From Bog-756 sp036513075 (lineage in GTDB: Bacteria > Actinomycetota > Acidimicrobiia > Acidimicrobiales > RAAP-2), in contig DATBZS010000096.1 in assembly GCA_036513075.1 (NCBI GenBank), positions 1-26,484 on the forward strand: a stretch of DNA of 26,484 nucleotides. Direction: 5' to 3'. This document shows positions 1 through 7,800 of this stretch, piece after piece. The notes under the pieces are model-generated. The model was given only the letters and a program-made list of their open reading frames with translations. It was not told the DNA's origin and did no database searches. Position numbers and translations under genes: made by a program. Each line of letters opens with the position of its first letter. Position 1 is the first letter of the stretch.

Positions 1-2
1 CC

Positions 3-554
3 GGGCGTACTTCGGGCCCTTCGTCCGGCGACGTGGTGCCCCTCGACCAGTCCCGCCGACGGTCGCGCCTGGTGACAGCCGGGGCAGGCCTGGCGGCTGC
101 GGCCGCCGCCGTCATCGCGCTCACCCTCGGCGTGCAGGTCAACCACCTCCACCACCAGGTGAGCGCCCTCCAGGCCTCGCCGCAACTCTCGGCGGCCGAG
201 CGGGCCGCCCTGGCCGCCCCTGGCACCAGGAGGATCCCGCTGGTCGGACCGACCCGTACCGGTCCGGGCGCCACCCCGGCCACCATCGTCCTCACCGCGG
301 CCGGCACCGGGTTCGTCATCGACGACAGGAACGGCGGCCTGGCCGCGCTGCCTTCGGACCGGACCTACCAGCTGTGGGGCGTCGTCGGCTCCAAGACCAT
401 CTCGCTGGGACTGCTCGGCCCCCGTCCGGGCATCGTGCCCTTCAGCGTCGCCGGGTCACCCGGGGTGTCGGCGTTCGCCATCACCGACGAGGTGGCGAGT
501 GGCGTGGTGACGTCGGCCAACCAGCCCGTCGCCGTGGGCACCGTCCAAGTCTGA
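3..554 (+). CDS. Anti-sigma factor, RskA-like C-terminal part (5' partial)
   Basis: This is the C-terminal part of a membrane-bound anti-sigma factor that would hold an ECF sigma factor at the membrane. The frame is open to the left edge of the window, so the GTG at 33 is probably internal; the N-terminal sigma-binding domain would lie outside. After a basic stretch (RRRSR) comes one Ala/Val-rich membrane helix, then an extracytoplasmic domain with the RskA-type features YQLWGV, a GVSAFAITDE segment and a final PVAVGTV strand. The partner sigma factor would be expected upstream and cannot be seen. It converges on the TetR gene with only 16 bases between the stops. The family call rests on the C-terminal domain; the sigma partner is unknown. 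Confidence 0.75.
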   Translation, partial: GRTSGPSSGDVVPLDQSRRRSRLVTAGAGLAAAAAAVIALTLGVQVNHLHHQVSALQASPQLSAAERAALAAPGTRRIPLVGPTRTGPGATPATIVLTAAGTGFVIDDRNGGLAALPSDRTYQLWGVVGSKTISLGLLGPRPGIVPFSVAGSPGVSAFAITDEVASGVVTSANQPVAVGTVQV

Positions 555-570
555 CGATGCCCAGATTCGG

Positions 571-1251
571 TCAGATGCGGTGGACCTGGCGGAGTCCGGC
601 CCACGCGAAGTCGGCCAACTGGGCGGCCAACCGGTCCGCCTCGGCGGTCCGGTCGGGCTGACCGTCGGACGTGTCCCCCCCGTGGGCGTCCAGCCAGTGG
701 CGACTGGCCCCCTCGGCCATGCCGACCACGGCGTGAGCCAACAGCAACCGGTGGTCGGCGTCGAGGCCGGCGTCGATGAGCGGGTCGATGGCCTGGGCGA
801 TGGCCTCTTCGACGCGCACGAGGGCGGCGCCCAGCTCGGCGTCGTCGGGGGCGTCCCGGCCGTAGAGCAGGCGGAAGGCCAGTTCGTTGTCGACCATCAG
901 TTCGAAGTATCCGGCGAAGCCGAGCTCCACCTGCTGGCGCGGACCGACGGCAGCCGCAGTGGACTGGACGATCCGGTCGATCAACAGCTGGGAGACGACG
1001 TCGAGCAGCTCCAGGTACAGGGCGCGCTTCGAGTCGAAGTGCTGGTAGACGAGGGGCTTCGTCACGCCGGCCGCCTCGGCGATGTCGTCCATGGTGGTGG
1101 CCGAGTAGCCGTGCTCCGCGAACAGGGTCAGTGCCACGTCGAAGAGTTGCCGTCGTCGGGCGTCCGCGGTCAGCCGGCGGGCCGGCCGGACGTCCGGTCC
1201 CGCACCCGGGTCGTCGTGTCCCGTGGTGGCGGTGGTCGACATGGCGGTCAT
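571..1251 (-). CDS. TetR/AcrR family transcriptional regulator
   Basis: One-component repressor of 226 residues. The N-terminal helix-turn-helix is clear: a RRRQLFDVALTLFAEHGY helix, then TTMDDIAEAAGV and KPLVYQHFDSK, the usual TetR recognition region. The C-terminal half is a divergent ligand/dimer domain, so the inducer cannot be named. The ATG at 1251 was chosen because GGGGGC lies about 5 bases upstream; the frame continues upstream to 1347, but that part is low-complexity and would run to the end of the glycosyltransferase gene. An ATG three codons downstream (1242) is a possible alternative. A perfect palindrome sits 10 bases upstream of the start, a candidate autoregulatory operator. 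It lies downstream of, and co-directional with, the glycosyltransferase gene. Confidence 0.85.
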   Translation of the reverse strand: MTAMSTTATTGHDDPGAGPDVRPARRLTADARRRQLFDVALTLFAEHGYSATTMDDIAEAAGVTKPLVYQHFDSKRALYLELLDVVSQLLIDRIVQSTAAAVGPRQQVELGFAGYFELMVDNELAFRLLYGRDAPDDAELGAALVRVEEAIAQAIDPLIDAGLDADHRLLLAHAVVGMAEGASRHWLDAHGGDTSDGQPDRTAEADRLAAQLADFAWAGLRQVHRI

Positions 1252-1260
1252 GGTAGCCCC

Positions 1261-1278
1261 CGGGGCCGATTGGCCCCG
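1261..1278. promoter_or_regulatory. Perfect inverted repeat upstream of tetR (candidate operator)
   Basis: Arms CGGGGCC and GGCCCCG flank GATT, 7 bp each with no mismatch, starting 10 bases upstream of the tetR start and touching its ribosome binding site. It could be a TetR operator or a GC hairpin closing the upstream glycosyltransferase transcript; there is no T-tract. A role is inferred from position only. Confidence 0.35.
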
Positions 1279-1340
1279 TGTACTGGGCCTTCCAGTCCTG
1301 ACCACTCGGACCGGACCCAGGTGATCGGGGCGGCCCGGTC

Positions 1341-2498
1341 TCACCACGAAGGCAGGGCCGCCTCGATCCGGTCGGCCAGGTCGTCAATGGAGAAGTGGGC
1401 CCGGGCCACCGCCAGGTTCCGCTCCAAGAGATCCGGTTCGGGGGTGGTGAGCCAGGCATCGAGCTTGGCCATGGCCTCGAGCGGGAACCACTCGAAACCG
1501 AAGGCGGCCAGCTCGTCGGCCACCGGATACGGGCCGATGACCAACGGGCGGCGGTGGGTCACCGACTCGAGACTCGGGTTGCCGAATCCCTCCCAGGTGG
1601 ACGGGAGGGCTACGACGTCGCAGGCGTCGTAGGCGTCGTCGACGTCCATCGTCCCACCCGACCCGGTTCCGCAGGTGATGTCCGGAACGCCGCGCACGAC
1701 CGGGCACGGTGCCGCGGCTACGAGGCGCTCGAGCTCGGGCCCGTAGCCGTCCTCGGCCGGACCGAGCAGCCAGTAGGTGGCGTCGAGGTTGGCGGCCGAC
1801 GTCATGCCGCCGCTCACGTTCTTGCGGGCCAGTGCCCGGGTCGGCTGGAGGACCAGGCGGTCATCGGGCCCGATCCCGAGAGCCGCGCGGACCGCCGCGC
1901 CCGCCGTGCCGCGGGTCGGGAACGACCCGGCAGCATCCCCATCGGGGCCGGGCACGGCGAACGAGTTGTAGATCGTGCGGGCACCGATGCCCCGGCGCGT
2001 GAGCTCCCGCCGGCTCCGTTCGTTGATGGTGACGTGTCGCCACCGAGGGTCTTCGGGTGGACCGGGGTGATCGTGGAACATGGGCCGCTGCCAGGGGAGA
2101 TCGTGGTGGTGGAGAACGGCGGGACGCCCGGACAGGGCCCGGGCCACCACGTCCCAGGCCGGCTGGTTGAGGGGCAGTGAGAGGAGGTTCTCGACCACCA
2201 CCACGTCGGCACGGGCCAGAGCCCCGTCGATCTCGGTGCGGGTCGGTGCCTCGTCCGCGTCGATGGCGAGTCCCGGCAGAGTCACGTCGACCTGGCCCGT
2301 GCCGGCCACCGTGTAGGTGTCGAATCCCAACCCGTCGAGGGCACGCCGCCATTTGGCAGCCTCGACGGCCACGCCGTCGGAGCCCCCGAGGCGGAAGGAG
2401 AGATGGGCGACCGTGGCGATAGCGTCACCGTACCGGCGTGGCCCGCCGAAGCGACCGCCCGGTGCTGCTCGCGGTACCGTCGGTGCGTGCCCGACCAT
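1341..2498 (-). CDS. Glycosyltransferase family 4 (start uncertain)
   Basis: Retaining GT-B glycosyltransferase. The C-terminal domain has the nucleotide-sugar motif STWEGFGNPSLES, an EX7E arrangement typical of GT4, preceded by a DAYDACDVVALPS strand. The N-terminal domain begins with RLGGSDGVAVEAAKW, normally found within about ten residues of the start in such enzymes. The only ATG in frame before this motif is at 2498, which makes the gene overlap the divergent enoyl-CoA hydratase start by 12 bases and has AGGGGGC too close to be a normal ribosome site. A TACGGT -10 element lies exactly 6 bases before an ATC codon at 2420, so the true start may be this ATC (359 residues). The acceptor is unknown. 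gmd lies nearby but on the other strand. Confidence 0.8.
   Translation of the reverse strand: MVGHAPTVPRAAPGGRFGGPRRYGDAIATVAHLSFRLGGSDGVAVEAAKWRRALDGLGFDTYTVAGTGQVDVTLPGLAIDADEAPTRTEIDGALARADVVVVENLLSLPLNQPAWDVVARALSGRPAVLHHHDLPWQRPMFHDHPGPPEDPRWRHVTINERSRRELTRRGIGARTIYNSFAVPGPDGDAAGSFPTRGTAGAAVRAALGIGPDDRLVLQPTRALARKNVSGGMTSAANLDATYWLLGPAEDGYGPELERLVAAAPCPVVRGVPDITCGTGSGGTMDVDDAYDACDVVALPSTWEGFGNPSLESVTHRRPLVIGPYPVADELAAFGFEWFPLEAMAKLDAWLTTPEPDLLERNLAVARAHFSIDDLADRIEAALPSW
2427..2432 (-). promoter_or_regulatory. Candidate -10 element (TACGGT) for the glycosyltransferase
   Basis: On the minus strand TACGGT is followed by six bases (GACGCT) and then ATC at 2418-2420. The spacing equals that of two GTG starts elsewhere in the window. 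No clear -35 is visible. Confidence 0.3.
2475..2480 (+). promoter_or_regulatory. Candidate -10 element (TACCGT), leaderless start
   Basis: TACCGT ends 6 bases before the GTG at 2487, and no Shine-Dalgarno sequence is present between them. This is the layout expected of a leaderless actinobacterial mRNA. No recognisable -35 is seen. Confidence 0.4.
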
Positions 2499-3332
2499 GC
2501 CCCCTCGAGTCCGGAACCGACCGACGACCTGCTGGCCGTCCGCGACGGCCCGGTTCTGACCTTGACCATCAATCGCCCGGAGCGTCGCAACGCCATGACC
2601 TGGGACGTCATCGCCGGACTTCGCCGGGAGCTGGCCCGGGCCAAGATCGACCCCGCCGTCCGGGTGGTGGTCCTGACCGGGGCCGGCGACCGGGCCTTCT
2701 GCGCCGGCGCCGACCTGTCGGGCATGGTGCCGAAGGATCCTGGCGGGACGTCCGACGAGTACTTCGACCACCACCTGGCACGGGGCTGGTTGGCCCAGCT
2801 GTTCGAGGAGATGTGGGCACTCGGCAAGCCGACGATCGCCCGGGTCCAGGGGTGGGCCATGGCCGGCGGGTTCGGCCTCGCCCTGGCCTGCGACATGGTC
2901 ATCGCCTCGGAGAGCGCCCGCTTCGGGGCGCCCGAGCTCAACGTGGGCCTGTGGCCCTACATGGTGACCGTCTCGCTGCTGCGCTCGATGCCGCCGAAGA
3001 AGGCCCTGGAGCTGATGTTGACCAGCCGGGTGGTGGACGCCGAAGAGGCCGACCGCATCGGCTTCGTCACCCGGGTGGTGCCCGACACCGAGCTGGACGC
3101 CGCCGTGGCCGAACTGGTCGCCGTCCTGGCCTCCAAGCCCCCCGGGGTGACAAAGCTGGGTCGCGATTCGTTCTACGCTGTGGTCGACTCAGCGGCCTCC
3201 GAGGCCCTGCCCTACCTCCACGCCATGCTGACGGTCACCAGTCAGACGGCTGAGGCCAGGGAGGGGATCACCGCATTCGCGGAGAAGCGCCCTCCGTCGT
3301 GGCAGCTGGCGGCGGACGGCGGCACGGCCTGA
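2487..3332 (+). CDS. Enoyl-CoA hydratase/isomerase family protein
   Basis: Crotonase-fold protein of 281 residues acting on acyl-CoA thioesters. The N-terminal LTINRPERRNAM motif, the oxyanion-hole segment CAGADL (about 72-77) and AMAGGFGLALACD (about 124-136) are present. Of the two glutamates used for hydration, the second (Glu150 in FGAPELNVG) is kept, while the first position, normally Glu in GGGCE, is Gly130. It may therefore be an isomerase or another crotonase rather than a true hydratase. GTG 2487 was chosen because a -10-like TACCGT lies 6 bases upstream and the family motif begins about 25 residues later; an ATG at 2403 would add 28 residues of non-family-like sequence. It is divergent from the glycosyltransferase. 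No acyl-CoA dehydrogenase or thiolase is nearby, so the pathway is open. Confidence 0.85.
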   Translation: MPDHAPSSPEPTDDLLAVRDGPVLTLTINRPERRNAMTWDVIAGLRRELARAKIDPAVRVVVLTGAGDRAFCAGADLSGMVPKDPGGTSDEYFDHHLARGWLAQLFEEMWALGKPTIARVQGWAMAGGFGLALACDMVIASESARFGAPELNVGLWPYMVTVSLLRSMPPKKALELMLTSRVVDAEEADRIGFVTRVVPDTELDAAVAELVAVLASKPPGVTKLGRDSFYAVVDSAASEALPYLHAMLTVTSQTAEAREGITAFAEKRPPSWQLAADGGTA

Positions 3333-3378
3333 CCAGACACCTGTACCCACTCACCAGATCCTGAGGAGCACCCACAGC

Positions 3379-4350
3379 ATGGCGAAACGAGCACTGATCA
3401 CCGGCGTCACCGGTCAGGACGGCTCCTACCTGGCGGAGTTCCTGCTCGGCCAGGGCTACGAGGTGTGCGGGATGGTGCGGCGCTCGAGCACCATCAACTT
3501 CGAGCGGATCGCCCATATTCAGGACAAGATCACCCTGGTGGCCGGCGACCTGCTCGACGAGGTGTCGATGATCAACATCTTGAAGGAGAACCGGCCCGAG
3601 GAGGTCTACAACCTGGCCGCCCAGTCCTTCGTGCAGACCTCGTGGAACCAGCCGGTGCTGACCGGTGAGACCACCGCACTCGGGGTGACCCGGGTGCTCG
3701 ACGCCATCCGCACCGTGGACCCGGAGATCCGCTTCTACCAGGCCAGCTCCTCGGAGATGTTCGGGAAGGTCCAGGAGGTTCCCCAGGTGGAGACCACCCC
3801 CTTCTACCCCCGCAGCCCCTACGGCGTGGCGAAGGTCTACGGCCACTGGATCACTGTCAACTATCGCGAGAGCTACGACCTGCACGCCTCGTCGGGCATC
3901 TTGTTCAACCACGAGTCCCCCCGTCGCGGGCTCGAGTTCGTCACCCGCAAGGTGACCCACGGCGTGGCCCGCATCGCGGCGGGCATCGACAAGAACCTGG
4001 CGCTCGGGAACCTCGATGCCCAACGCGACTGGGGTTTTGCCGCCGACTACGTCCGGGCCATGTGGTTGATGCTGCAGCAGGACCAGCCGGACGACTTCGT
4101 GGTCGCTACCGGCGAGACCCACTCGGTCAAGGAGCTGGTCGAGCTGTCATTCGCGGCCGCCGGCCTCGACTGGGAGAAGTACGTGGTCATCGACGAGCGC
4201 TTCCTCCGCCCGGCCGAGGTCGACCTGCTGGTGGGCGATCCGGCCAAGGCTGAGAAGACCCTCGGCTGGCACCGCGACGTCGAGTTCGCCGAGCTGGTCC
4301 AGATGATGGTCGAGGCCGACCTGGCCCTGGTGAAGAGCCAGCAGGCGTAG
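3379..4350 (+). CDS. gmd: GDP-mannose 4,6-dehydratase
   Basis: Converts GDP-D-mannose to GDP-4-keto-6-deoxy-D-mannose, the precursor of GDP-fucose, GDP-rhamnose and similar sugars, in the cytoplasm. The sequence is a typical extended short-chain dehydrogenase: GVTGQDGSYL dinucleotide-binding loop near residue 9, NLAAQSFV, SSSEMFG carrying the catalytic Ser/Glu region, YGVAK (the YxxxK pair), FNHESPRRG and LGNLDAQRDWG, all hallmarks of Gmd. Its 323 residues are close to the family length. A GAGGAG sequence lies about 10 bases before the ATG. The second enzyme of GDP-fucose or GDP-rhamnose synthesis is not in the window. ccdA starts 9 bases downstream, which suggests co-transcription without an obvious functional link. 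Confidence 0.95.
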   Translation: MAKRALITGVTGQDGSYLAEFLLGQGYEVCGMVRRSSTINFERIAHIQDKITLVAGDLLDEVSMINILKENRPEEVYNLAAQSFVQTSWNQPVLTGETTALGVTRVLDAIRTVDPEIRFYQASSSEMFGKVQEVPQVETTPFYPRSPYGVAKVYGHWITVNYRESYDLHASSGILFNHESPRRGLEFVTRKVTHGVARIAAGIDKNLALGNLDAQRDWGFAADYVRAMWLMLQQDQPDDFVVATGETHSVKELVELSFAAAGLDWEKYVVIDERFLRPAEVDLLVGDPAKAEKTLGWHRDVEFAELVQMMVEADLALVKSQQA

Positions 4351-4359
4351 CGGTTGGTC

Positions 4360-5280
4360 ATGACCGGCACGGTGGCGCTCCACGCCGACCCCCTCGGTCT
4401 CCTCGTCGCCTTCGGCGCCGGGATGCTCTCGTTCCTGTCGCCGTGCGTGCTGCCGTTGGTACCGGCGTACCTGTCGATGGTCTCGGGGTTGTCGGCGGCC
4501 GAATTGTCGGCCCTCGGGGGCGCACCGGCGCCTGCGCCCGTCCCGGTGGCGGTCGGAGTCGGAGGTGTGGGCGACGGCGTCGGTCCGATGGGCGCGGTCG
4601 TTGACGTGGAGGAGGACGCCGCCCCGCCGGTTACGACGGGTCCAGCTCCGGCCGAGCTGAACATCCAACGCAGCCGGCTGCTCCGGGGCATCCTGGCCTT
4701 CATCGCCGGGTTCACCGTGGTGTTCACCGTCCTGGGCGCCTCGGCCTCGTCGGTCGGCCGCCTCTTCCTCACCCACCAACACGCCCTCGAGGTGGTCTCG
4801 GGTCTCCTCATCGTCCTGTTCGGCGCCGTCCTTGTTGCCATGGCCTCCGGCGTGACCATGCCCATGGCACTGGCCGGCGAGAAGCGGTTCGTCGTCCGGC
4901 CTTCCGTGCTCGGTCTCTGGGCCCCGCCGGTCATGGGGATGGCCTTCGCCTTCGCCTGGACCCCGTGCATCGGTCCGGTGCTCGGGAGTGTCCTGGCCCT
5001 GGCGGCCGGCACGGGAGGCTCGGCTACGGGTGGAATCGCCCTTCTGCTGGCCTACTCCCTCGGTCTCGGGGTCCCGTTCCTCCTCAGCGGCCTGGCCTTT
5101 GGCCGGATGACCGATCTACTGGCCCGGGTCAAGGGCCGGCTGCGCATCGTCGACCTGGTGGGCGGGGCGATCCTGATCGCCTTCGGGCTGCTGCTCCTGA
5201 CCGGCAATGTGGACCTTCTCTCGGCCCACATCTCCACCTGGTTGCGCGACTTGCACCTGAGCCGGCTGTCCAGCAGCTGA
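4360..5280 (+). CDS. ccdA: CcdA-type cytochrome c biogenesis thiol transporter
   Basis: Polytopic membrane protein of the DsbD-beta/CcdA family, passing reducing equivalents from cytoplasmic thioredoxin to extracytoplasmic thiols used in apocytochrome c reduction. The two redox cysteines lie in the canonical motifs LSFLSPCVLPLVPAY (Cys29, first helix) and AWTPCIGPVLGS (Cys203, fourth helix region). About six hydrophobic segments are visible. Between helices 1 and 2, residues about 53-100 form a long Ala/Pro/Gly/Val-rich linker with an acidic patch (VDVEEDA), longer than the short loop in typical CcdA. The ATG at 4360 was preferred to the TTG at 4354. It stands directly before the ccm genes and likely supplies electrons to CcmG. 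Confidence 0.93.
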   Translation: MTGTVALHADPLGLLVAFGAGMLSFLSPCVLPLVPAYLSMVSGLSAAELSALGGAPAPAPVPVAVGVGGVGDGVGPMGAVVDVEEDAAPPVTTGPAPAELNIQRSRLLRGILAFIAGFTVVFTVLGASASSVGRLFLTHQHALEVVSGLLIVLFGAVLVAMASGVTMPMALAGEKRFVVRPSVLGLWAPPVMGMAFAFAWTPCIGPVLGSVLALAAGTGGSATGGIALLLAYSLGLGVPFLLSGLAFGRMTDLLARVKGRLRIVDLVGGAILIAFGLLLLTGNVDLLSAHISTWLRDLHLSRLSSS

Positions 5281-5362
5281 GGCCCCGTTCCGGCGCCCGG
5301 CCGAGGGCCCGTGCCCCGTCTGGCTAGCGGCTGCCCGCCCCCGTAGCATTGACGCCAAGCCC

Positions 5363-6136
5363 ATGGCCCCCGTAGCTCTCCCCTCCTCTGCAGTCTCCCT
5401 CCGCGACGCGGTCGCGCTCTCGGGTCGGTTCCCGCTCCTGGCCGGGATCGATCTCGAAGTTGCCGTGGGCGAGACCGTCCTGGTGGAGGGCCCGAACGGT
5501 GCCGGCAAGACCAGCCTGCTGCGGGTATGCGCCGGCCTGGTGCCCCTGGCCTCGGGGCACTTGTCGGTGTTGGGCCTCGATCCGTCCCGGAACCGGACGG
5601 TGGTCCGCCGTCGGGTGGGCCTGCTGTCCCACGCCTCCCACCTCTACGACGACCTGACCGTCCGTGAGAACGTGCGGTTCGCGGTGCGGGCGGCCGGAGG
5701 CGATGTGTCCCGGATCGATCCGGCCTGCGAGCGGTGGGACCTGGTCGGGCGGTTGGCCAAAACCTCGGCCGGCAAGCTCTCGGCCGGCCAGCGTCGGCGT
5801 GTGGCCCTCGCCGTCCTCACCGCCCGGTGGCCCGAGCTGTGGTTGCTCGACGAGCCCCACGCCGGTCTCGACGCTTCGGCGCGTACCCTGCTCGACCGGG
5901 CCGTCCTCGAGGCGGCCGCCGTGGGGGTGACCGTCATCATCGCCAGCCATGAGTCGGGCCCTGTCGAAGACCTGGCCTCGCGTGCCGTCACGGTGACCGG
6001 CGGTCGTGTGACGGCCGAGCGTTCGCTGCACGGGGTCGGTGGTGGCAGCACCCAGCCGGCACTGGGTACCGATGTGCAGATCGCCGACGTGCACGTCGGC
6101 CACGTGAAGGAGGCACGGGTGGCCCATGTGGCGTGA
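5363..6136 (+). CDS. ccmA: Heme exporter ATP-binding protein CcmA
   Basis: ATPase of the CcmABCD complex, which frees holo-CcmE from CcmC after heme loading. All ABC elements are present: Walker A GPNGAGKT (43-50), signature LSAGQ (139-143), Walker B LWLLDEP (159-165) followed by the D-loop AGLD, and the switch His196 in IIASHE. Its 257 residues exceed the usual 200-220 because of a C-terminal tail of about 45 residues with no clear motif. An 82-base gap separates it from ccdA and holds a -10-like TAGCAT at 5344-5349, so transcription may also begin here. It overlaps ccmB by 11 bases. Generic ABC ATPases can look similar; the ccmB-ccmC context settles the call. Confidence 0.93.
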   Translation: MAPVALPSSAVSLRDAVALSGRFPLLAGIDLEVAVGETVLVEGPNGAGKTSLLRVCAGLVPLASGHLSVLGLDPSRNRTVVRRRVGLLSHASHLYDDLTVRENVRFAVRAAGGDVSRIDPACERWDLVGRLAKTSAGKLSAGQRRRVALAVLTARWPELWLLDEPHAGLDASARTLLDRAVLEAAAVGVTVIIASHESGPVEDLASRAVTVTGGRVTAERSLHGVGGGSTQPALGTDVQIADVHVGHVKEARVAHVA

Positions 6137-6797
6137 CGCCGCCCTGATCGCCGGCAAGGACCTCCGTATCGAGGGGCGCTCCCGGGTGGCGCTGTCCCAG
6201 GTCGCGCCGTTCGGGATCGTGGCCCTGGTCCTCTTCGCCTTCGCTCTCGGCCCGGACCGCCAGGTGATGGCCAAGGGCGCCCCCGGCCTCTTCTGGGTTG
6301 CCGTCCTGTTCTGCACGGTGCTGGCCATCCAGCGCAGCGTTTCGGTGGAGTCCTCCGACGGCGCCAGCGACGGGCTCCGCCTTTCGGGCATCGACCCGGC
6401 CGGCCTCTACCTGGGCAAGGCGGTGGCGGTGGCCGCCCAACTGATCGTCCTCGAGGCGCTCCTGGCCGCCGGCGTGGTCCTCCTCTACGGCGCCCGGATC
6501 GCAGTGCCCTGGATGATCGTCGTGTCGTGCGTGCTCGGCACCATCGGCTTGGCCGCCACCGGCACCCTGTACGGGGCGCTCTCGTCGGGCTTGCGGGTCC
6601 GCGAGACACTGCTGCCGTTCCTTCTCCTCCCGATCGCCGTTCCGGTGCTACTGGCCGGCACCCGGATCTGGCAGGCCGCCATGGCCGGCGGAACCCCGTC
6701 CTCGGGCATGGCCTGGTTGCGCCTGCTCCTCGTGTTCGACGTCGTGTACCTGGCCGCGGGCGTCGTCCTGTTCGGCCCTATCCAGGAGACGGCATGA
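6126..6797 (+). CDS. ccmB: Heme exporter membrane protein CcmB
   Basis: Integral membrane partner of CcmA in the c-type cytochrome maturation ABC complex. The 223 residues hold about six hydrophobic helices, with the conserved early features KDLRIEGRSR in the cytoplasmic N-terminus and FWVAVLFCTVLAIQRS near residue 55. The loop ESSDGASDGLRLSGIDP corresponds to the coupling region of CcmB and ABC-2-type permeases. The ATG at 6126 lies inside the end of ccmA, and its stop overlaps the ccmC ATG (ATGA), so translation is probably coupled. Position and length agree with CcmB. Confidence 0.92.
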   Translation: MWRDAALIAGKDLRIEGRSRVALSQVAPFGIVALVLFAFALGPDRQVMAKGAPGLFWVAVLFCTVLAIQRSVSVESSDGASDGLRLSGIDPAGLYLGKAVAVAAQLIVLEALLAAGVVLLYGARIAVPWMIVVSCVLGTIGLAATGTLYGALSSGLRVRETLLPFLLLPIAVPVLLAGTRIWQAAMAGGTPSSGMAWLRLLLVFDVVYLAAGVVLFGPIQETA

Positions 6798-7645
6798 CCA
6801 GTGATCTGACCGCCGCCCCGGTCATCCATCCGCCGGCTGTCTCCGCGTCGAACACCGGGGTGACCCCGCCGCCCGTCCAGTCCACCCGGTCCAAGACGAC
6901 CGAGCGGGTCATCGGCGTCCTGGCCCTGGTGGGCACGGCCGCCACGGTGTGGCTCGGCCTGTGGGTCACGCCGCCCGACGAGCACCAGGGCGACCTGGTC
7001 CGTCTCGTCTACATCCATCCAGGCGTGGCCTGGGTGGCGCTGTACCTGGCGTTCGGGCTTGCCGCGGTGTCGAGCCTCCTCTATCTGTGGCCCCGGACCC
7101 GTTCGCTGTTCTGGGATCGCCTGGCCGCCGCCGCCGTCGAGGTCGGCGTGGTGTTCAACGTGTGCACCCTGGTGTCGGGCTCGATCTGGGGCAAGCCGAC
7201 GTGGGGCGTGTGGTGGGCGTGGGACGCCCGTCTCACCCTCACCGCTGTCCTCCTCGTCCTGTTCCTCGGCTACCTGGCCCTGCGGCGGATCCCCGCCGAA
7301 CCCGAGGTGCGGGCCCGCCGGAGCGCTTTCGTGGCCCTGTTCGCGGCCATCGACGTCCCGCTGGTCCACTTCTCGGTCAACTGGTGGAACACACTGCACC
7401 AGGGGGCCACCGTGCTCAACCCCGGGCTCACCCTGAAGATCCACGGGTCGATGGCCTGGACGCTGCTCCTCGGCTTCGTCGCCCTGACCCTGGTCTTCGT
7501 GTGGATGCTGCTCGTCCGTTACCGGGTCGGCGTGCTCGAGGACTGGCTGGACGCCAACGAACTCGACCTCGCCCTGGCCGAACGTCAGTCCGAGGGTGGA
7601 GGACCGTTCGGCGGTCCCGCCGATGACCGGGTGGGGGCAGCCTGA
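6794..7645 (+). CDS. ccmC: Heme handling protein CcmC
   Basis: Membrane protein that presents heme to CcmE. It belongs to the heme-handling family with a tryptophan-rich WWD domain: WGKPTWGVWWAWDARLT at residues 132-148, flanked by the two candidate axial heme ligands His75 (YIHPGVAW) and His192 (PLVHFSVNWWNTLHQ). Six hydrophobic helices are visible in 283 residues. An N-terminal hydrophilic extension of about 35 residues, rich in Pro/Ser/Thr, precedes the first helix, and a charged tail follows the last. The ATG at 6794 overlaps the ccmB stop; a much longer upstream open frame is only a shadow over ccmB. The gene ends in TGATG, shared with ccmD. Confidence 0.95.
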   Translation: MTSDLTAAPVIHPPAVSASNTGVTPPPVQSTRSKTTERVIGVLALVGTAATVWLGLWVTPPDEHQGDLVRLVYIHPGVAWVALYLAFGLAAVSSLLYLWPRTRSLFWDRLAAAAVEVGVVFNVCTLVSGSIWGKPTWGVWWAWDARLTLTAVLLVLFLGYLALRRIPAEPEVRARRSAFVALFAAIDVPLVHFSVNWWNTLHQGATVLNPGLTLKIHGSMAWTLLLGFVALTLVFVWMLLVRYRVGVLEDWLDANELDLALAERQSEGGGPFGGPADDRVGAA

Positions 7646-7800
7646 TGCGCTACATCATCGCCGGCTACATGTTCGTCCTCGGCGTCCTGGCCCTCTATGC
7701 CATCCAGCTGGCCTGGCGCCGCCGGCGCCTGACCCGGGCCGTCGCCCGGGTCGCCTCGATCCCACCCGTCACAGCTCCGGCCTCCGAGGTCGACCGGTGA
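7645..7800 (+). CDS. ccmD: CcmD-like small membrane protein
   Basis: A 51-residue reading frame between ccmC and ccmE. It starts MRYIIAGYMFVLGVLALYAI, a single membrane helix, followed by a strongly basic stretch WRRRRLTRAVAR and a short polar tail. This layout (one helix plus basic cytoplasmic tail, 40-70 residues) and the place between ccmC and ccmE are those of CcmD, needed to release holo-CcmE from CcmABC. Its ATG overlaps the ccmC stop by one base and its stop overlaps the ccmE GTG by four. CcmD sequences are poorly conserved, so the call depends mainly on position and topology. Confidence 0.85.
   Translation: MRYIIAGYMFVLGVLALYAIQLAWRRRRLTRAVARVASIPPVTAPASEVDR

Noticed and set aside
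365..1459. Long minus-strand frame over the anti-sigma and tetR genes
   Set aside because: It is Arg/Pro/Gly-rich without family features and overlaps two recognised genes; it is a GC-driven shadow.
3268..4122. Long minus-strand frame opposite gmd
   Set aside because: gmd is certain from its motifs, and the opposite frame shows only mirrored codon bias (Val/Leu/Gly/Asp-rich, no domain).
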